Positions 7,686 through 15,112 of a stretch of 64,000 nt of DNA are shown piece after piece (the first letter of the stretch is position 1; every line of letters begins with the position of its first letter). The position numbers and the translations under genes were made by a program. The notes beneath the pieces were generated by a model. That model saw nothing but the letters and a program-made list of their open reading frames with translations. It made no database searches and was not told the origin of the DNA. The stretch is from an uncultured Christensenellaceae bacterium (GTDB lineage: Bacteria > Bacillota > Clostridia > Christensenellales > Borkfalkiaceae), in NCBI GenBank assembly GCA_910587005.1, contig CAJULB010000002.1, positions 62,001-126,000 of the forward strand. Reading direction: 5' to 3'.

Positions 7686-7850
7686 TTAATTTTTGAGATT
7701 TTTGAGTTTTTTCTTTGCCTGCCATTCCGCGAACTCTCTTTGGATCTTCGGATCCTCGAAGGCGGTGCGGGTGGCTCTGAGAAGCGCGGCGCCCAGACGT
7801 TCGCGGTCGTGCTGTGGGATTTTCTCTGCGATCACTTTTGGTCCATTCAT
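7686..7850 (-). CDS. Small hypothetical phage protein, 54 aa
   Basis: A 54-residue frame starting MNGPKVIAEKIPQHDRERLG and ending in a lysine-rich tail (AKKKLKNLKN). The start forms an ATGA overlap with the stop of the upstream gene, the same arrangement as neighbouring real genes. Without it a 185-base hole would exist in an otherwise gapless operon. Basic and helical, so nucleic acid binding is possible but unproven. Confidence 0.6.
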   Translation of the reverse strand: MNGPKVIAEKIPQHDRERLGAALLRATRTAFEDPKIQREFAEWQAKKKLKNLKN

Positions 7851-8179
7851 TCGCGCCTCCTTTTGTTGATTAGAGCCGCCGCCCGTCGCGCGATCCTGTT
7901 CGCGTACTTTTTCCGCGTCCGGCGCTTCTTTGCGTGAAGCATGAGGTGCAGCTCTTTTTTGGTTGCTTGGGTTCTGATGGTTTCCTCGATCCCGCGGGCG
8001 ATTTTAAGCATGCCCTCGGCGATCTTCTTGACTGTTACGGCCACCCGGGCGAGCGCTTTGCTTGCCGCTTCGATCTGCTCGAAGGTGGCGCCATGTTTGT
8101 TTGCGATTTCGGCGAGCTTTTCCGCCGCGTCTGGCGTGGCTTCCGGGTATCGTTCGATGATTTCCTGCTTCGTGATCAT
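7847..8179 (-). CDS. Hypothetical basic phage protein, 110 aa
   Basis: The N-terminus ITKQEIIERYPEATPDAAEKLAEIANKHG is a short helical, DNA-binding-like unit. The centre is amphipathic helix. The C-terminus is strikingly basic (KKRRTRKKYANRIARR, ending NKRRRE). Nucleic-acid binding is likely from charge alone. No family is recognised. Confidence 0.65.
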   Translation of the reverse strand: MITKQEIIERYPEATPDAAEKLAEIANKHGATFEQIEAASKALARVAVTVKKIAEGMLKIARGIEETIRTQATKKELHLMLHAKKRRTRKKYANRIARRAAALINKRRRE

Positions 8180-8206
8180 GTTGCTGTTTTGTCTCCTTGG
8201 TGGCGT

Positions 8207-8443
8207 TTAAGCAACATTGTCCGCAAAAAAAAGAACTATGTCGAAGTCGAAGGTTTTGCAGATCGTTCTGATTTCCGACAGGTAGAAGTCGGAGGAGCCG
8301 TTGATCTTCTGCGAGAGGGTCGCCTCTGTTACTTCGATGGCGGCCGCGACGTCGCGCAGGGTGAGACCCTTGCCGGCCATGGCGAGCTTGAACGCCTTAT
8401 AGGGAACGTGGCGCTGCTTTGCGTTTTCGGTTTTCTTTGACAT
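8207..8443 (-). CDS. Small Cro/CI-type HTH protein
   Basis: 78 residues with a helix-turn-helix at about residues 26-50 (GLTLRDVAAAIEVTEATLSQKING) and the usual following helix YLSEIRTICKTFDFD. It is an XRE-family regulator inside the early operon, so it may be a Cro-like or late-timing switch. It has a GGAGG-type ribosome site. Confidence 0.8.
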   Translation of the reverse strand: MSKKTENAKQRHVPYKAFKLAMAGKGLTLRDVAAAIEVTEATLSQKINGSSDFYLSEIRTICKTFDFDIVLFFADNVA

Positions 8444-8460
8444 GTTTTTGCCTCCTTTTT

Positions 8461-8922
8461 TTAATTTCCAGCCTTACGCCATGCGGCTTCTCGGCGTGAT
8501 TTTTCTGCCAGTGCTTCGGCCTCATCTGTCTCTGCTAAAAATACCGTATAGGGAGCGCTGAGGCCCGTGATCGCTGCCTGTAAAAGATCCGTGATGTCGT
8601 CCCTGAACTCTCCGGACGCGGCGACGTATTTCTCGCGGGCGTCCCAGAGGTCGAGAAGCCTCTCGCGTTCTTTTGCTGTGATCATGTCCCAGCCGTAGGC
8701 GGTGTCTATTTCTCCGCGGCTGCTGTAGACGTCGAGATCTTTGAACGCCAGCGCCATGTCGGCAGCTTCCTTTTTGCTTCTGGCGTTGATTTTCTTCTTT
8801 TTGTAGCGGAGGATGGCGTCGCTGATTACGGCGCCCGCCTCCGAGATGTTTTTGCGGATCTGTTTTGCTTTTTCAATGTTTTCGGGAAGGTCGTCCCAGT
8901 TGTACGTCTCGGGGTTTATCAT
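8461..8922 (-). CDS. Hypothetical phage protein, 153 aa
   Basis: Helical, charged protein starting MINPETYNWDDLPENIEKAK, with a C-terminus rich in E, A and R. No domain is recognised. Its start overlaps the stop of the upstream gene by ATGA. Confidence 0.65.
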   Translation of the reverse strand: MINPETYNWDDLPENIEKAKQIRKNISEAGAVISDAILRYKKKKINARSKKEAADMALAFKDLDVYSSRGEIDTAYGWDMITAKERERLLDLWDAREKYVAASGEFRDDITDLLQAAITGLSAPYTVFLAETDEAEALAEKSRREAAWRKAGN

Positions 8923-9791
8923 TTGTCGCTGCCTCCTTTGTATTCGTGGACGAGTGTCCTGAAATGGAAGCAGACGATGTTGTAGCCGCCGGCGCCGATC
9001 GTTTCAACCTTTGCGCGGCCCTCGGTTCCGGAGATGATTCCGTTGATGTCGCCCTTGCCGCCGATTCTCAAGTCTGCCGCGTCCGTGATCGTTCCGACGA
9101 CGCGGGTGATCCTGCTGACTATGTCGACGAGCTTCGCCTTTTTTTCTTCCTCGATAACCTTCTCCAGCCATGCCTGACGCTCCTGCACGTCGCGGATGTC
9201 TTTCATCCTGAAGATTATGCTGTCGCCGGACTTGTTGAGCTTTTCGCGGATGGTTTCATAGTCGAGCCCGTTTTCCTTGAGGAGTTTGTCGACCGGTCCG
9301 GAGGGGTAGAGGTTCAGAAGGTCGCCGTCGCTTGGTTCTTCGCCTTTGTGGTACTGGTTGTGTATGTTGCGCGAGCGTTCGTATTCCGGCAGCGTTTTCC
9401 ACGCTTCCAGCCGAACGGCGCGGGCCTTCGCTCTCAGGTCCTTCTCGTAGTCGCAGAACTCCGCGAAGCGGTTCGTGTAGTATGTGATCGCGCGGGCCTT
9501 CCATTGTTCGAGGAAGTCTTTGATGACTTGCGGGGCGTTGGCTTCAATGAAGGCATCGCGGCTTATGTATTCGCCGAGCTTTTCCTCCCAGTTTTTGAGG
9601 ACCTTCTCGGCGTCGCGGAGCTTTTCCTGTGCGCTTTTGATGTCGTCGCGCTTGATCTCAATATCGAAGGCAGGGGCGCCTTTTGCGATCAGTCTGTCAA
9701 GTGCGGCGAGGTGCTTCTGGATCACTGCCTGCCGTTTTTGGACGGCGGTCGTCGCGTTGATTACTTTCAGCTCGAGTTCTTTCCTTGTCAT
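8919..9791 (-). CDS. Hypothetical phage protein with N-terminal coiled coil
   Basis: I set the start at the ATG at 9791 (AGGAGG 6 bases upstream); the longer frame has no ribosome site. The product is 290 residues. Residues 1-75 form a long coiled coil (KVINATTAVQKRQAVIQK onward), the middle is rich in aromatic and charged residues, and the end is a compact beta region (VETIGAGGYNIVCFHFRTLVH). I have seen similar C-terminal strings in unannotated Clostridial phage and ICE proteins, but know of no function. Confidence 0.7.
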   Translation of the reverse strand: MTRKELELKVINATTAVQKRQAVIQKHLAALDRLIAKGAPAFDIEIKRDDIKSAQEKLRDAEKVLKNWEEKLGEYISRDAFIEANAPQVIKDFLEQWKARAITYYTNRFAEFCDYEKDLRAKARAVRLEAWKTLPEYERSRNIHNQYHKGEEPSDGDLLNLYPSGPVDKLLKENGLDYETIREKLNKSGDSIIFRMKDIRDVQERQAWLEKVIEEEKKAKLVDIVSRITRVVGTITDAADLRIGGKGDINGIISGTEGRAKVETIGAGGYNIVCFHFRTLVHEYKGGSDK

Positions 9792-9802
9792 GGTTTGCCT
9801 CC

Positions 9803-10198
9803 TTAGTAATGGTAGGTGCATCTGTAGCTCAGCCCGCATAAGTCCCAGAGAAGCTGCGCGAGCAGTTCCATCTCTGCGTGAAGTCGGTGCGACTTGGCCG
9901 TTCCTTCGTGGCCTCCGTTCTTTTCGCATTCCGCGTTGTATGCGGCGACGGTGTCGTCGAACTTGATCTTGAGCTTGCGCTCTTGGATGCCTGTCAGGCA
10001 GCCCAGAGGATCGCCTTCCTTTAGCTCGATGCTGTAGACGTTGATCGCGTCCTCATCGTTGTCGATCGGTTCTGCATTGACGAGGACGTCGACGTCTCTC
10101 ATCTTTGCGGTGAATTGATAGTTCCCGACGTGGCGGGCGGTTCCTTTGTCTAAGCCGAGGACTCTCTCGAGCTCGGCGGTGTCGTTCGTTATTTTCAT
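9803..10198 (-). CDS. Hypothetical phage protein, 131 aa
   Basis: The acidic N-terminus (ITNDTAELERVLGLDKGTA) is followed by strands and a charged helix. The end is cysteine- and aromatic-rich (LCGLSYRCTYHY). No family is recognised. It has a GGAGG-type site and sits in the early operon. Confidence 0.65.
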   Translation of the reverse strand: MKITNDTAELERVLGLDKGTARHVGNYQFTAKMRDVDVLVNAEPIDNDEDAINVYSIELKEGDPLGCLTGIQERKLKIKFDDTVAAYNAECEKNGGHEGTAKSHRLHAEMELLAQLLWDLCGLSYRCTYHY

Positions 10199-10208
10199 TT
10201 TGACCTCC

Positions 10209-10508
10209 TTATATGCACGGCGCGTACTTCGGTTCGTCTAAATTTGCGATGAAGTCGTGGATCGTTTTCTCTCCGCTCTCGAGTTGCTCGAAGCACTTGC
10301 GCGCCTCTGCTGTTGTCTTGAAGCGGAAGGCGAGGCGGAACGTCTCGCCCGGTGCGGGGTAGTGGAACTTGTTGCCGGGGATCGGCTGCTTTGCTTTCGG
10401 GTACGTTGCGACCGTGTCGGCTGGAGCATGGAACGAGTAGTTCATGCTCCAGTCCTCGATCTGGATCCCGACGCCTTCAGGGGTGATAGATCTCTGCAAT
10501 ACTTTCAC
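10209..10508 (-). CDS. Hypothetical phage protein, 99 aa
   Basis: Small soluble protein, aromatic- and proline-rich in the middle (SMNYSFHAPADTVATYPKAKQ), with a C-terminal helix and strand. No motif is recognised. It is spaced 10-15 bases from both neighbours in the leftward operon. Confidence 0.65.
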   Translation of the reverse strand: MKVLQRSITPEGVGIQIEDWSMNYSFHAPADTVATYPKAKQPIPGNKFHYPAPGETFRLAFRFKTTAEARKCFEQLESGEKTIHDFIANLDEPKYAPCI

Positions 10509-10522
10509 GGGGCGCCTCCTGA

Positions 10523-11113
10523 TTACCTGTACAGGCGCAGGTTTCCGTCCTGCATTTCATACGACCAGCCGCAGACATTGAAGCGGATGTAGTTCCAGTC
10601 GGTCGCGTCGTAGAGCGGGTCGCGCTTGAGCTCGCCGACCTTCCTGAGCGCGTTGTGGCGGTTTACCTCGTAGACGTCGACGGTGTGAACGATTTCGATC
10701 TTGTCAATATCGAAGCCGAACTCGTTGCGGATGAGTTCCGCCGCTTCCTCGTCGCTGAGGTGTTTCACGCTGCAGGTCGTCGCGAGCTTCTGGTATTCTT
10801 CCTCGGAGACGTTCCTGACGTCGGCGTAGGGGCGCCACTCCTGTTCGCGTTCGAGTTTTGCGGTGGTGTCCGCGAGCTGCGCTTCGAGCTTCTTGATCTT
10901 TTCTGCCGTTTCTGTGAGTGCCTGTTCTCTGGCGAAGATCGCAGCGCGATCTCTGAGTGAGCATGCCGCGTCGTTGTTTATGTTATACTCTGCGACGCCG
11001 AACACTCCATCGAAGGCGGTGCCGATGTAGCTATCGGGGCCGAGAGCCTCGACGATCTTCTTGATTTGTTCGAGCGCCTTGCGCTCCTGTTCTCTCGTTG
11101 CTATTGCTGCCAT
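10523..11113 (-). CDS. Hypothetical phage protein with coiled coil, 196 aa
   Basis: Residues 60-95 form a coiled coil (ETAEKIKKLEAQLADTTAKL). The C-terminal half is mixed alpha/beta with many aromatic residues (WNYIRFNVCGWSYEM). No family is recognised. It is the second gene of the early operon. Confidence 0.65.
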   Translation of the reverse strand: MAAIATREQERKALEQIKKIVEALGPDSYIGTAFDGVFGVAEYNINNDAACSLRDRAAIFAREQALTETAEKIKKLEAQLADTTAKLEREQEWRPYADVRNVSEEEYQKLATTCSVKHLSDEEAAELIRNEFGFDIDKIEIVHTVDVYEVNRHNALRKVGELKRDPLYDATDWNYIRFNVCGWSYEMQDGNLRLYR

Positions 11114-11132
11114 GATTCTGTCCTCCTTTTTA

Positions 11133-11363
11133 TTAAACTACGGCGTGAATTTTGCCGTCCTCTGTCTGGTAAACACTGACGACGAAGGGGTTCGCGTCGC
11201 TTTCCGTGTAGTCCCCGTCGACCGCGTAGCCGATATGGATGCGGAGGTCCGTCCAGTTGTCGCCGGTTCCGGATCCTTCCCAGAGCTCGACCGTTCTGAG
11301 GTCGCCCTTCTTTGCCTTGTTGAATACTGCCATCGCTTTGTTGATCGCTTGGGATGCTTTCAT
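11133..11363 (-). CDS. First gene of the early operon, 76 aa, unknown
   Basis: The frame starting MKASQAINKAMAVFNKAKKG has AAGGAG placed 8 bases before the ATG. A slightly longer overlapping frame starting nearby lacks this. The product is small and mostly beta (LRIHIGYAVDG, PFVVSVYQTEDGKIHAVV). Its position right behind the strong leftward promoter means it would be the first early protein made, where phages often place takeover or anti-repressor proteins. No homology is recognised. Confidence 0.65.
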   Translation of the reverse strand: MKASQAINKAMAVFNKAKKGDLRTVELWEGSGTGDNWTDLRIHIGYAVDGDYTESDANPFVVSVYQTEDGKIHAVV

Positions 11364-11418
11364 GTTTCATTCTCCTTGTTGATAACTTGGTGGCGCTTTG
11401 TTGGCGCTTACGATTACA

Positions 11419-11446
11419 AGTATACTCAAAAAAACGGCTTTGTCAA
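11419..11446 (-). promoter_or_regulatory. Leftward early promoter
   Basis: On the minus strand TTGACA (11446-11441), a 16-base spacer and TATACT (11424-11419) form a near-consensus sigma-A promoter. It drives the 22-gene leftward cluster. Confidence 0.8.
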
Positions 11447-11468
11447 CGGTTTTTTATAAATTTCTTTC

Positions 11469-11499
11469 GATTTTTCCCTGTTTTGTATTGATTTTTCCC
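11469..11499. promoter_or_regulatory. Direct-repeat operator candidate between early and repressor promoters
   Basis: The 10-mer GATTTTTCCC occurs at 11469-11478 and again at 11490-11499. The starts are 21 bases apart, two helical turns, and the second copy overlaps the -35 box of the repressor promoter. This is the expected place for CI-type autoregulatory operators. Confidence 0.5.
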
Positions 11500-11516
11500 A
11501 GATTTTCGACTATAAT
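11488..11516 (+). promoter_or_regulatory. Rightward promoter of the repressor
   Basis: TTGATT, a 17-base spacer and TATAAT, followed 22 bases later by the ATG of the repressor with GGAGGT in between. It is divergent from the early promoter, about 40 bases away. Confidence 0.8.
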
Positions 11517-11537
11517 CATTTTCGGAGGTACAAAAAG

Positions 11538-12005
11538 ATGAAACGGAAGCCTGACAAAAACAGCAAGTTTGCGGAGCGGTTGAGGGGCCTCAGACGGGAG
11601 CGTTGCCTCTCGATGGACGCCCTTTGTGAAAAATTCAACGAGGGGCAGACGACGATCCGGCTGTGTAAAAGCACGGTGTCCCGGTATGAACAGGGAACTC
11701 AGGAGCCCATGCTTTCGACTGTTGCGGCGCTGGCTGATTTCTTCCACGTCTCGCCCGTCTACTTGATCGGCGACAGCAACGACAGAAGCTGTACCGCCTC
11801 AAATATTCAGAACTCAGCCGTCGTACAGGGGAATCACGCAACGACGCTGATCGTCCGGAACGGCGGCGTCCATGAGCGTGAGCTTGACGAGTCCGAGGTT
11901 GAGCTTCTCAGGATCCTCGACTTCCTCGATGTTAAGGGACGGACCGCCCTCATGTCTTACGCCTTCGAGCTTGAAGAAAAACAGAAGCAACGCGCGGAGA
12001 ATTAA
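11538..12005 (+). CDS. CI-like phage repressor (XRE HTH)
   Basis: 155 residues. The N-terminal HTH runs from about residue 10 to 75 (FAERLRGLRRERCLSMDALCE, then SRYEQGTQEPMLSTVAALADFF and VYLIGD), an XRE domain with an insert between helices 1 and 2. The C-terminal half (SAVVQGNHATTLIVRNGG, then a helical LLRILDFLDVKGRTALMSY end) is the oligomerisation-type region seen in small Clostridial phage repressors. There is no Ser/Lys LexA-type peptidase, so induction would have to be by another route. It is divergent from the early operon and upstream of the integrase, as expected for the lysogeny repressor. Confidence 0.85.
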   Translation: MKRKPDKNSKFAERLRGLRRERCLSMDALCEKFNEGQTTIRLCKSTVSRYEQGTQEPMLSTVAALADFFHVSPVYLIGDSNDRSCTASNIQNSAVVQGNHATTLIVRNGGVHERELDESEVELLRILDFLDVKGRTALMSYAFELEEKQKQRAEN

Positions 12006-12006
12006 A

Positions 12007-12114
12007 ATGCCGAAAAATAGAAAAACGGCCCCCGAGGGCGGAAGCCTCTCGGAAGCCGTAAAAAATAGAGATGCAGGGCGCGGACCGTTCTGCGCTTTGT
12101 GGGGTGCGCTATGA
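12007..12114 (+). CDS. Possible 35-aa ORF between repressor and integrase
   Basis: A short frame beginning MPKNRKTAPEGG starts right behind the repressor stop. It ends with TGA overlapping the ATG of the recombinase (ATGA), as in coupled genes. It overlaps a strong hairpin (12025-12059), so the sequence may instead be selected for the hairpin. No clear ribosome site. Weakly supported. Confidence 0.3.
   Translation: MPKNRKTAPEGGSLSEAVKNRDAGRGPFCALWGAL
12013..12059 (-). terminator. Hairpin, terminator-like on the minus strand
   Basis: ACGGC...CCGAG pairs with CTCGG..GCCGT (12025-12059). On the minus strand it is followed by TTTTTCTATTTTT. It would stop leftward readthrough from the integrase side into the repressor; on the plus strand no T-run follows. 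Confidence 0.4.
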
Positions 12115-13634
12115 TGCGGGCCGCGTTTTATGGACGTTATTCCAGCCATGCCCAGAAGGACACTTCCATTGAGCAGCAGCTCAGGGAGTGCCGCGAGTGG
12201 GCGCGCAGGAACGACGTGCAGATCGTCGCCGAGTATGCAGACCGCGCCCTGACGGGAACGACTGACAAGCGCGAGCAGTTCCAGAAAATGATCCGCGACA
12301 GCGCGAAGGGCAAGTGGCAGATCGTTCTCTGTTATAAGGTCGACCGCTTCGCCCGTAACCGTTACGACAGCGCGACCTATAAAGCCCGCCTGAAGAAGAA
12401 CGGCGTCCGCGTCGTCTACGCGAAGGAGTCGATCCCTGACGGCCCCGAGGGCATCCTCCTTGAGTCTGTTCTGGAAGGTTCCGCCGAGTATTACAGCGCG
12501 AACTTGTCGCAGAACATTCGGCGCGGACTGCGTGAGAACGCGCTCGAGTGTAAAGTGAACAACGGCGCGATGCCTCTCGGACTTATGAAGGGACCCGACG
12601 GCAAGTTTGCCATCGAGCCCGCGGGTGCGGCCATTGTGCGCGATATTTTTCAGATGTACGCCGACGGGATGAACACAATACAGATAAACGCAGCACTGAA
12701 CGCGCGGGGCGTTAGGACCAGCACCGGCGCGCGCTGGAATAAAAACAGCCTGCACCGCCTTCTTCGCAACGAGAAGTACATCGGCGTCTATACTTACGCC
12801 GACGTCAGGATCGAGGGCGGTGTGCCGGCAATATTGTCGAAGGAGTTATTTGAAGAAGTGCAAGAACGCATAAAGAAAGTTGCAAAAGCTCCCGCCGCGA
12901 ACAGGACGGACGTCGACTTTGTTCTGACCGGCAAGCTGTTCTGCGGCCATTGCGGCAGCTCAATGGTCGGCGAAAGCGGAACGGGCAAAAGCGGCAAAAA
13001 ATTCTATTATTACACCTGCGCAAAACGGAAGCGCGAGCGCGGGTGCATGAAGAAGCCAGTCAAGAAGGACTGGATCGAGGAGCAGATCGTTCGGCTCCTT
13101 CAGGGGCGCATCCTGAACGACGACGTCATCCGTGTCATTGTGGACGCGGCGCTCGACCTTCAGGAACGCGAGAAGGACGACAGCGTTCTCCGCGGCTTCG
13201 AGGCAGAGCTCTCCGATGTCAAGCGCGCGATCGCGAATATAATCACCGCCATCGAGCAAGGAATAATCACGCCCAGCACGAAGGCCCGCCTCGACGAACT
13301 TGAGGGGCGGCGGGTTGACTTGGAGAACGCGATTGAGGACGAAAAGTGCCAGCAGCCGCAGCTGACGCGCGAGCAGTTGACGTTCTGGCTCGAACGCTTC
13401 CGCGACGGGGATCCCGCGGATCCGAAGTTCAGGGAGACGTTCATCGACGTCTTTGTCTCGGCGGTCTACCTGTACGACGACCACTTCAGAGCGGTCTGCA
13501 ATTTTACCGAGGACGGCGCCGCGATCACTTACGACTTTGTCAACGATTCGGCAAGCTGGGCGGACGCGGGCGAGGTGTTCGACTTTGACGCCCCGAAGTC
13601 CACCAATAGCAACCTAAAACGAACCGCTTTTTAG
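12111..13634 (+). CDS. Large serine recombinase (integrase)
   Basis: About 507 residues. The N-terminal resolvase domain starts RAAFYGRYSSHAQ, with the nucleophile serine in the YSS motif, followed by SIEQQLRECREWA and CYKVDRFARNRYDSA. A recombinase domain follows (GAAIVRDIFQMYADGMN, then LHRLLRNEKYIGVY). Then come the zinc ribbon (FCGHCGSSM, then YYTCAKRKRERGC) and a coiled coil. Such enzymes integrate and excise phages or conjugative elements at attP/attB sites usually next to the gene. Two in-frame ATGs (12111, 12114) are possible starts. It lies at the element edge, with host-like DNA beginning after about 13.9 kb. Confidence 0.93.
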   Translation: MMRAAFYGRYSSHAQKDTSIEQQLRECREWARRNDVQIVAEYADRALTGTTDKREQFQKMIRDSAKGKWQIVLCYKVDRFARNRYDSATYKARLKKNGVRVVYAKESIPDGPEGILLESVLEGSAEYYSANLSQNIRRGLRENALECKVNNGAMPLGLMKGPDGKFAIEPAGAAIVRDIFQMYADGMNTIQINAALNARGVRTSTGARWNKNSLHRLLRNEKYIGVYTYADVRIEGGVPAILSKELFEEVQERIKKVAKAPAANRTDVDFVLTGKLFCGHCGSSMVGESGTGKSGKKFYYYTCAKRKRERGCMKKPVKKDWIEEQIVRLLQGRILNDDVIRVIVDAALDLQEREKDDSVLRGFEAELSDVKRAIANIITAIEQGIITPSTKARLDELEGRRVDLENAIEDEKCQQPQLTREQLTFWLERFRDGDPADPKFRETFIDVFVSAVYLYDDHFRAVCNFTEDGAAITYDFVNDSASWADAGEVFDFDAPKSTNSNLKRTAF

Positions 13635-13662
13635 TAGTAGAGTTTAGGTTGCTTTTTCTTTT
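13608..13662 (+). terminator. Terminator-like inverted repeat at the end of the integrase
   Basis: AGCAACCTAAA (13608-13618, inside the last codons) pairs with TTTAGGTTGCT (13643-13653) and is followed by a T-rich tail. The right arm is repeated as TTAGGTTGCT at 13865-13874, so part of it may also be an attachment-site core. Confidence 0.55.
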
Positions 13663-13687
13663 AATTGTGTTGTCAATTTAATCTTAG

Positions 13688-13855
13688 TATGATATATTTA
13701 ATATAATTAAATTTCAAGAGTTTGAGGAAATTAAAGCAAAAAAGAATGATGAAATTATTTTAAATCATATTGCATTATTCAAAGAATTTAATCAAGACAC
13801 AACTCTTAATTTGAATAAATTATTTAAAGAAACTATCATAAACATATTAGAATAA
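13688..13855 (+). pseudogene. Headless 3' remnant of an AT-rich gene
   Basis: An open frame of 55 codons between TAG (13685) and TAA (13853) has coding-like composition (FQEFEEIKAKKNDEIILNH, later LFKEFNQDTTLNLNKLF) but no start codon or ribosome site. It begins about 50 bases after the integrase. The simplest reading is the 3' end of a host gene split by integration, with the 5' part beyond the left edge of the window. A degraded gene unrelated to the element is the alternative. Confidence 0.5.
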
Positions 13856-13927
13856 TGTATTCGGTTAGGTTGCTATTTTTGTATTGACAATTAATAGGTT
13901 TTTATTTGTAACAGTGGAATAAATATT

Positions 13928-14428
13928 ATGAAACAAATCTTATTCAATAGTTTAAATAATGAAGAAGTTTTTTCTGTATTGATAAAATGGAAAAACAATT
14001 TATATTATACAGGCTATTATTACGATGAAGATGGTAATGATTATTTGTTCAATGATTTGGAAAATATTAAATGCTTTAAAACTTTTGACGAGCTTGTAAG
14101 TTTTTGCGGCCAAAATAATTTACTATTGAATAAAGATGTAAGCAAATATGATTTTGACATAATGCTGACAAATCCGATTGATTATAGTGATGCATTAAAT
14201 AAGTGGAATATTCTTAATACCATTTCATTAAACTTAAATATTGTTTTTGAGGGTAATGAAAATAAGTACACAGAGGTTTATAACTATTTATTTTCGTGTA
14301 ATTTTGCAATAGAACAATTACCTCCTCTATATAAAATCCCGAATAAATATTTTAAGTTAATTATCAGCGTGTTTAACAAGCAAAACGAGGTATTAGATAA
14401 ACTCCTATATTCTAACGATAATATATAA
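13928..14428 (+). CDS. Unknown AT-rich 166-aa protein beside the prophage
   Basis: The product is rich in N, Y, L, F and K, consistent with very low GC compared with both the prophage and the host genes. It starts MKQILFNSLNNEEVF and is likely a soluble alpha/beta protein without signal or membrane segment. The ribosome site is weak (GGAAT 9 bases upstream); a TTGACA box lies at 13884. Size, composition and isolation resemble immunity proteins of polymorphic toxins or phage-borne cargo genes, but no family is recognised. Whether it belongs to the element or to the host depends on the position of the attachment site. Confidence 0.65.
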   Translation: MKQILFNSLNNEEVFSVLIKWKNNLYYTGYYYDEDGNDYLFNDLENIKCFKTFDELVSFCGQNNLLLNKDVSKYDFDIMLTNPIDYSDALNKWNILNTISLNLNIVFEGNENKYTEVYNYLFSCNFAIEQLPPLYKIPNKYFKLIISVFNKQNEVLDKLLYSNDNI

Positions 14429-14460
14429 TTCCTTTCACATTGCTACTACTCCACCACATA

Positions 14461-14500
14461 ATGACTGATAAGAGCCGCTGTCTTGTCAGTCATTTTTGTT
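14461..14500 (+). terminator. Rho-independent terminator
   Basis: ATGACTGATAAGA pairs with TCTTGTCAGTCAT (one T-G pair) and is followed by TTTTGTTT. It ends the AT-rich gene. Confidence 0.75.
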
Positions 14501-14553
14501 TATGCTTTTTACGCAATCATTTACAGTTAATCAAAACTATCTGTATTAGCCGC

Positions 14554-14582
14554 TTGCGTAAATTTCTTATTTATGCTACAAT
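14554..14582 (+). promoter_or_regulatory. Promoter of the ferredoxin gene
   Basis: TTGCGT, 17 bases, TACAAT, about 27 bases before the ATG at 14610, with GGGAG as ribosome site. Confidence 0.6.
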
Positions 14583-14609
14583 TGCGTTACAAAATATAAG
14601 GGAGTAAAT

Positions 14610-14798
14610 ATGATAAAAACACTTAATTTGATTAAGGACAACTGTCCGCAAAATCATCCTTGCCCCGCCGTTAAAGTGTGCCCCGTCGGCGCACTGTCGC
14701 AAAACGGATTCAATGCACCCACAATAAATCATGATAAATGCATAAGATGCGGTAAATGTTCAACTTTCTGCCCCAAGAAAGCGCTCGTTCTGAAATAA
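14610..14798 (+). CDS. Small 4Fe-4S ferredoxin-like protein
   Basis: 62 residues with two cysteine sets. The first is C..(NHP)CPAVKVCP; the second is CIRCGKCSTFCP, a perfect CxxCxxCxxxCP. It is a bacterial-type electron carrier with probably two [4Fe-4S] clusters, though the first set has non-standard spacing. Single gene with its own promoter. Its redox partner cannot be told from the neighbours. Confidence 0.85.
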   Translation: MIKTLNLIKDNCPQNHPCPAVKVCPVGALSQNGFNAPTINHDKCIRCGKCSTFCPKKALVLK

Positions 14799-15112
14799 TA
14801 CTTTCGCATAAATAACAAGTCCGCAAAAGCTTTTTGCTGATTCGGTTACGGAATTGCCCTCAGAACCGGCAGAAAAACCCGACCGTCACAACGCGTTTGC
14901 GATAGTGCCGGAGATAACTTCAAAAGAAAACCCCTTAAAACAGCCAAAAAACTCCTTAAACAGCTGAAAAACAAAATTTTTACGCCTGCGGCGGCGCCTG
15001 AAAATATATAGCAACCCAAATTTTTACAGTCATAAACCCCGCCCCTCCGCCCATACTACTTACAGACGGTAGGTTTTTTAAAACCCAAAAGTCTTTTTAC
15101 AAGGAGAGAAAG
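14799..15112. other. 314-base gap with a possible gene remnant
   Basis: An open frame at 14810-14967 (residues such as FADSVTELPSEPAEKPDRHN) has host-like codon use but no start codon, so it may be the end of a lost gene. The rest holds no recognisable element apart from the AAGGAG ribosome site of the next gene. Confidence 0.35.

Noticed and set aside
1..13600. Many long plus-strand open frames opposite the prophage genes
   Set aside because: They are mirror frames of GC-rich coding DNA: no ribosome sites, Arg/Ser/Pro-rich products, and recognisable proteins on the other strand.
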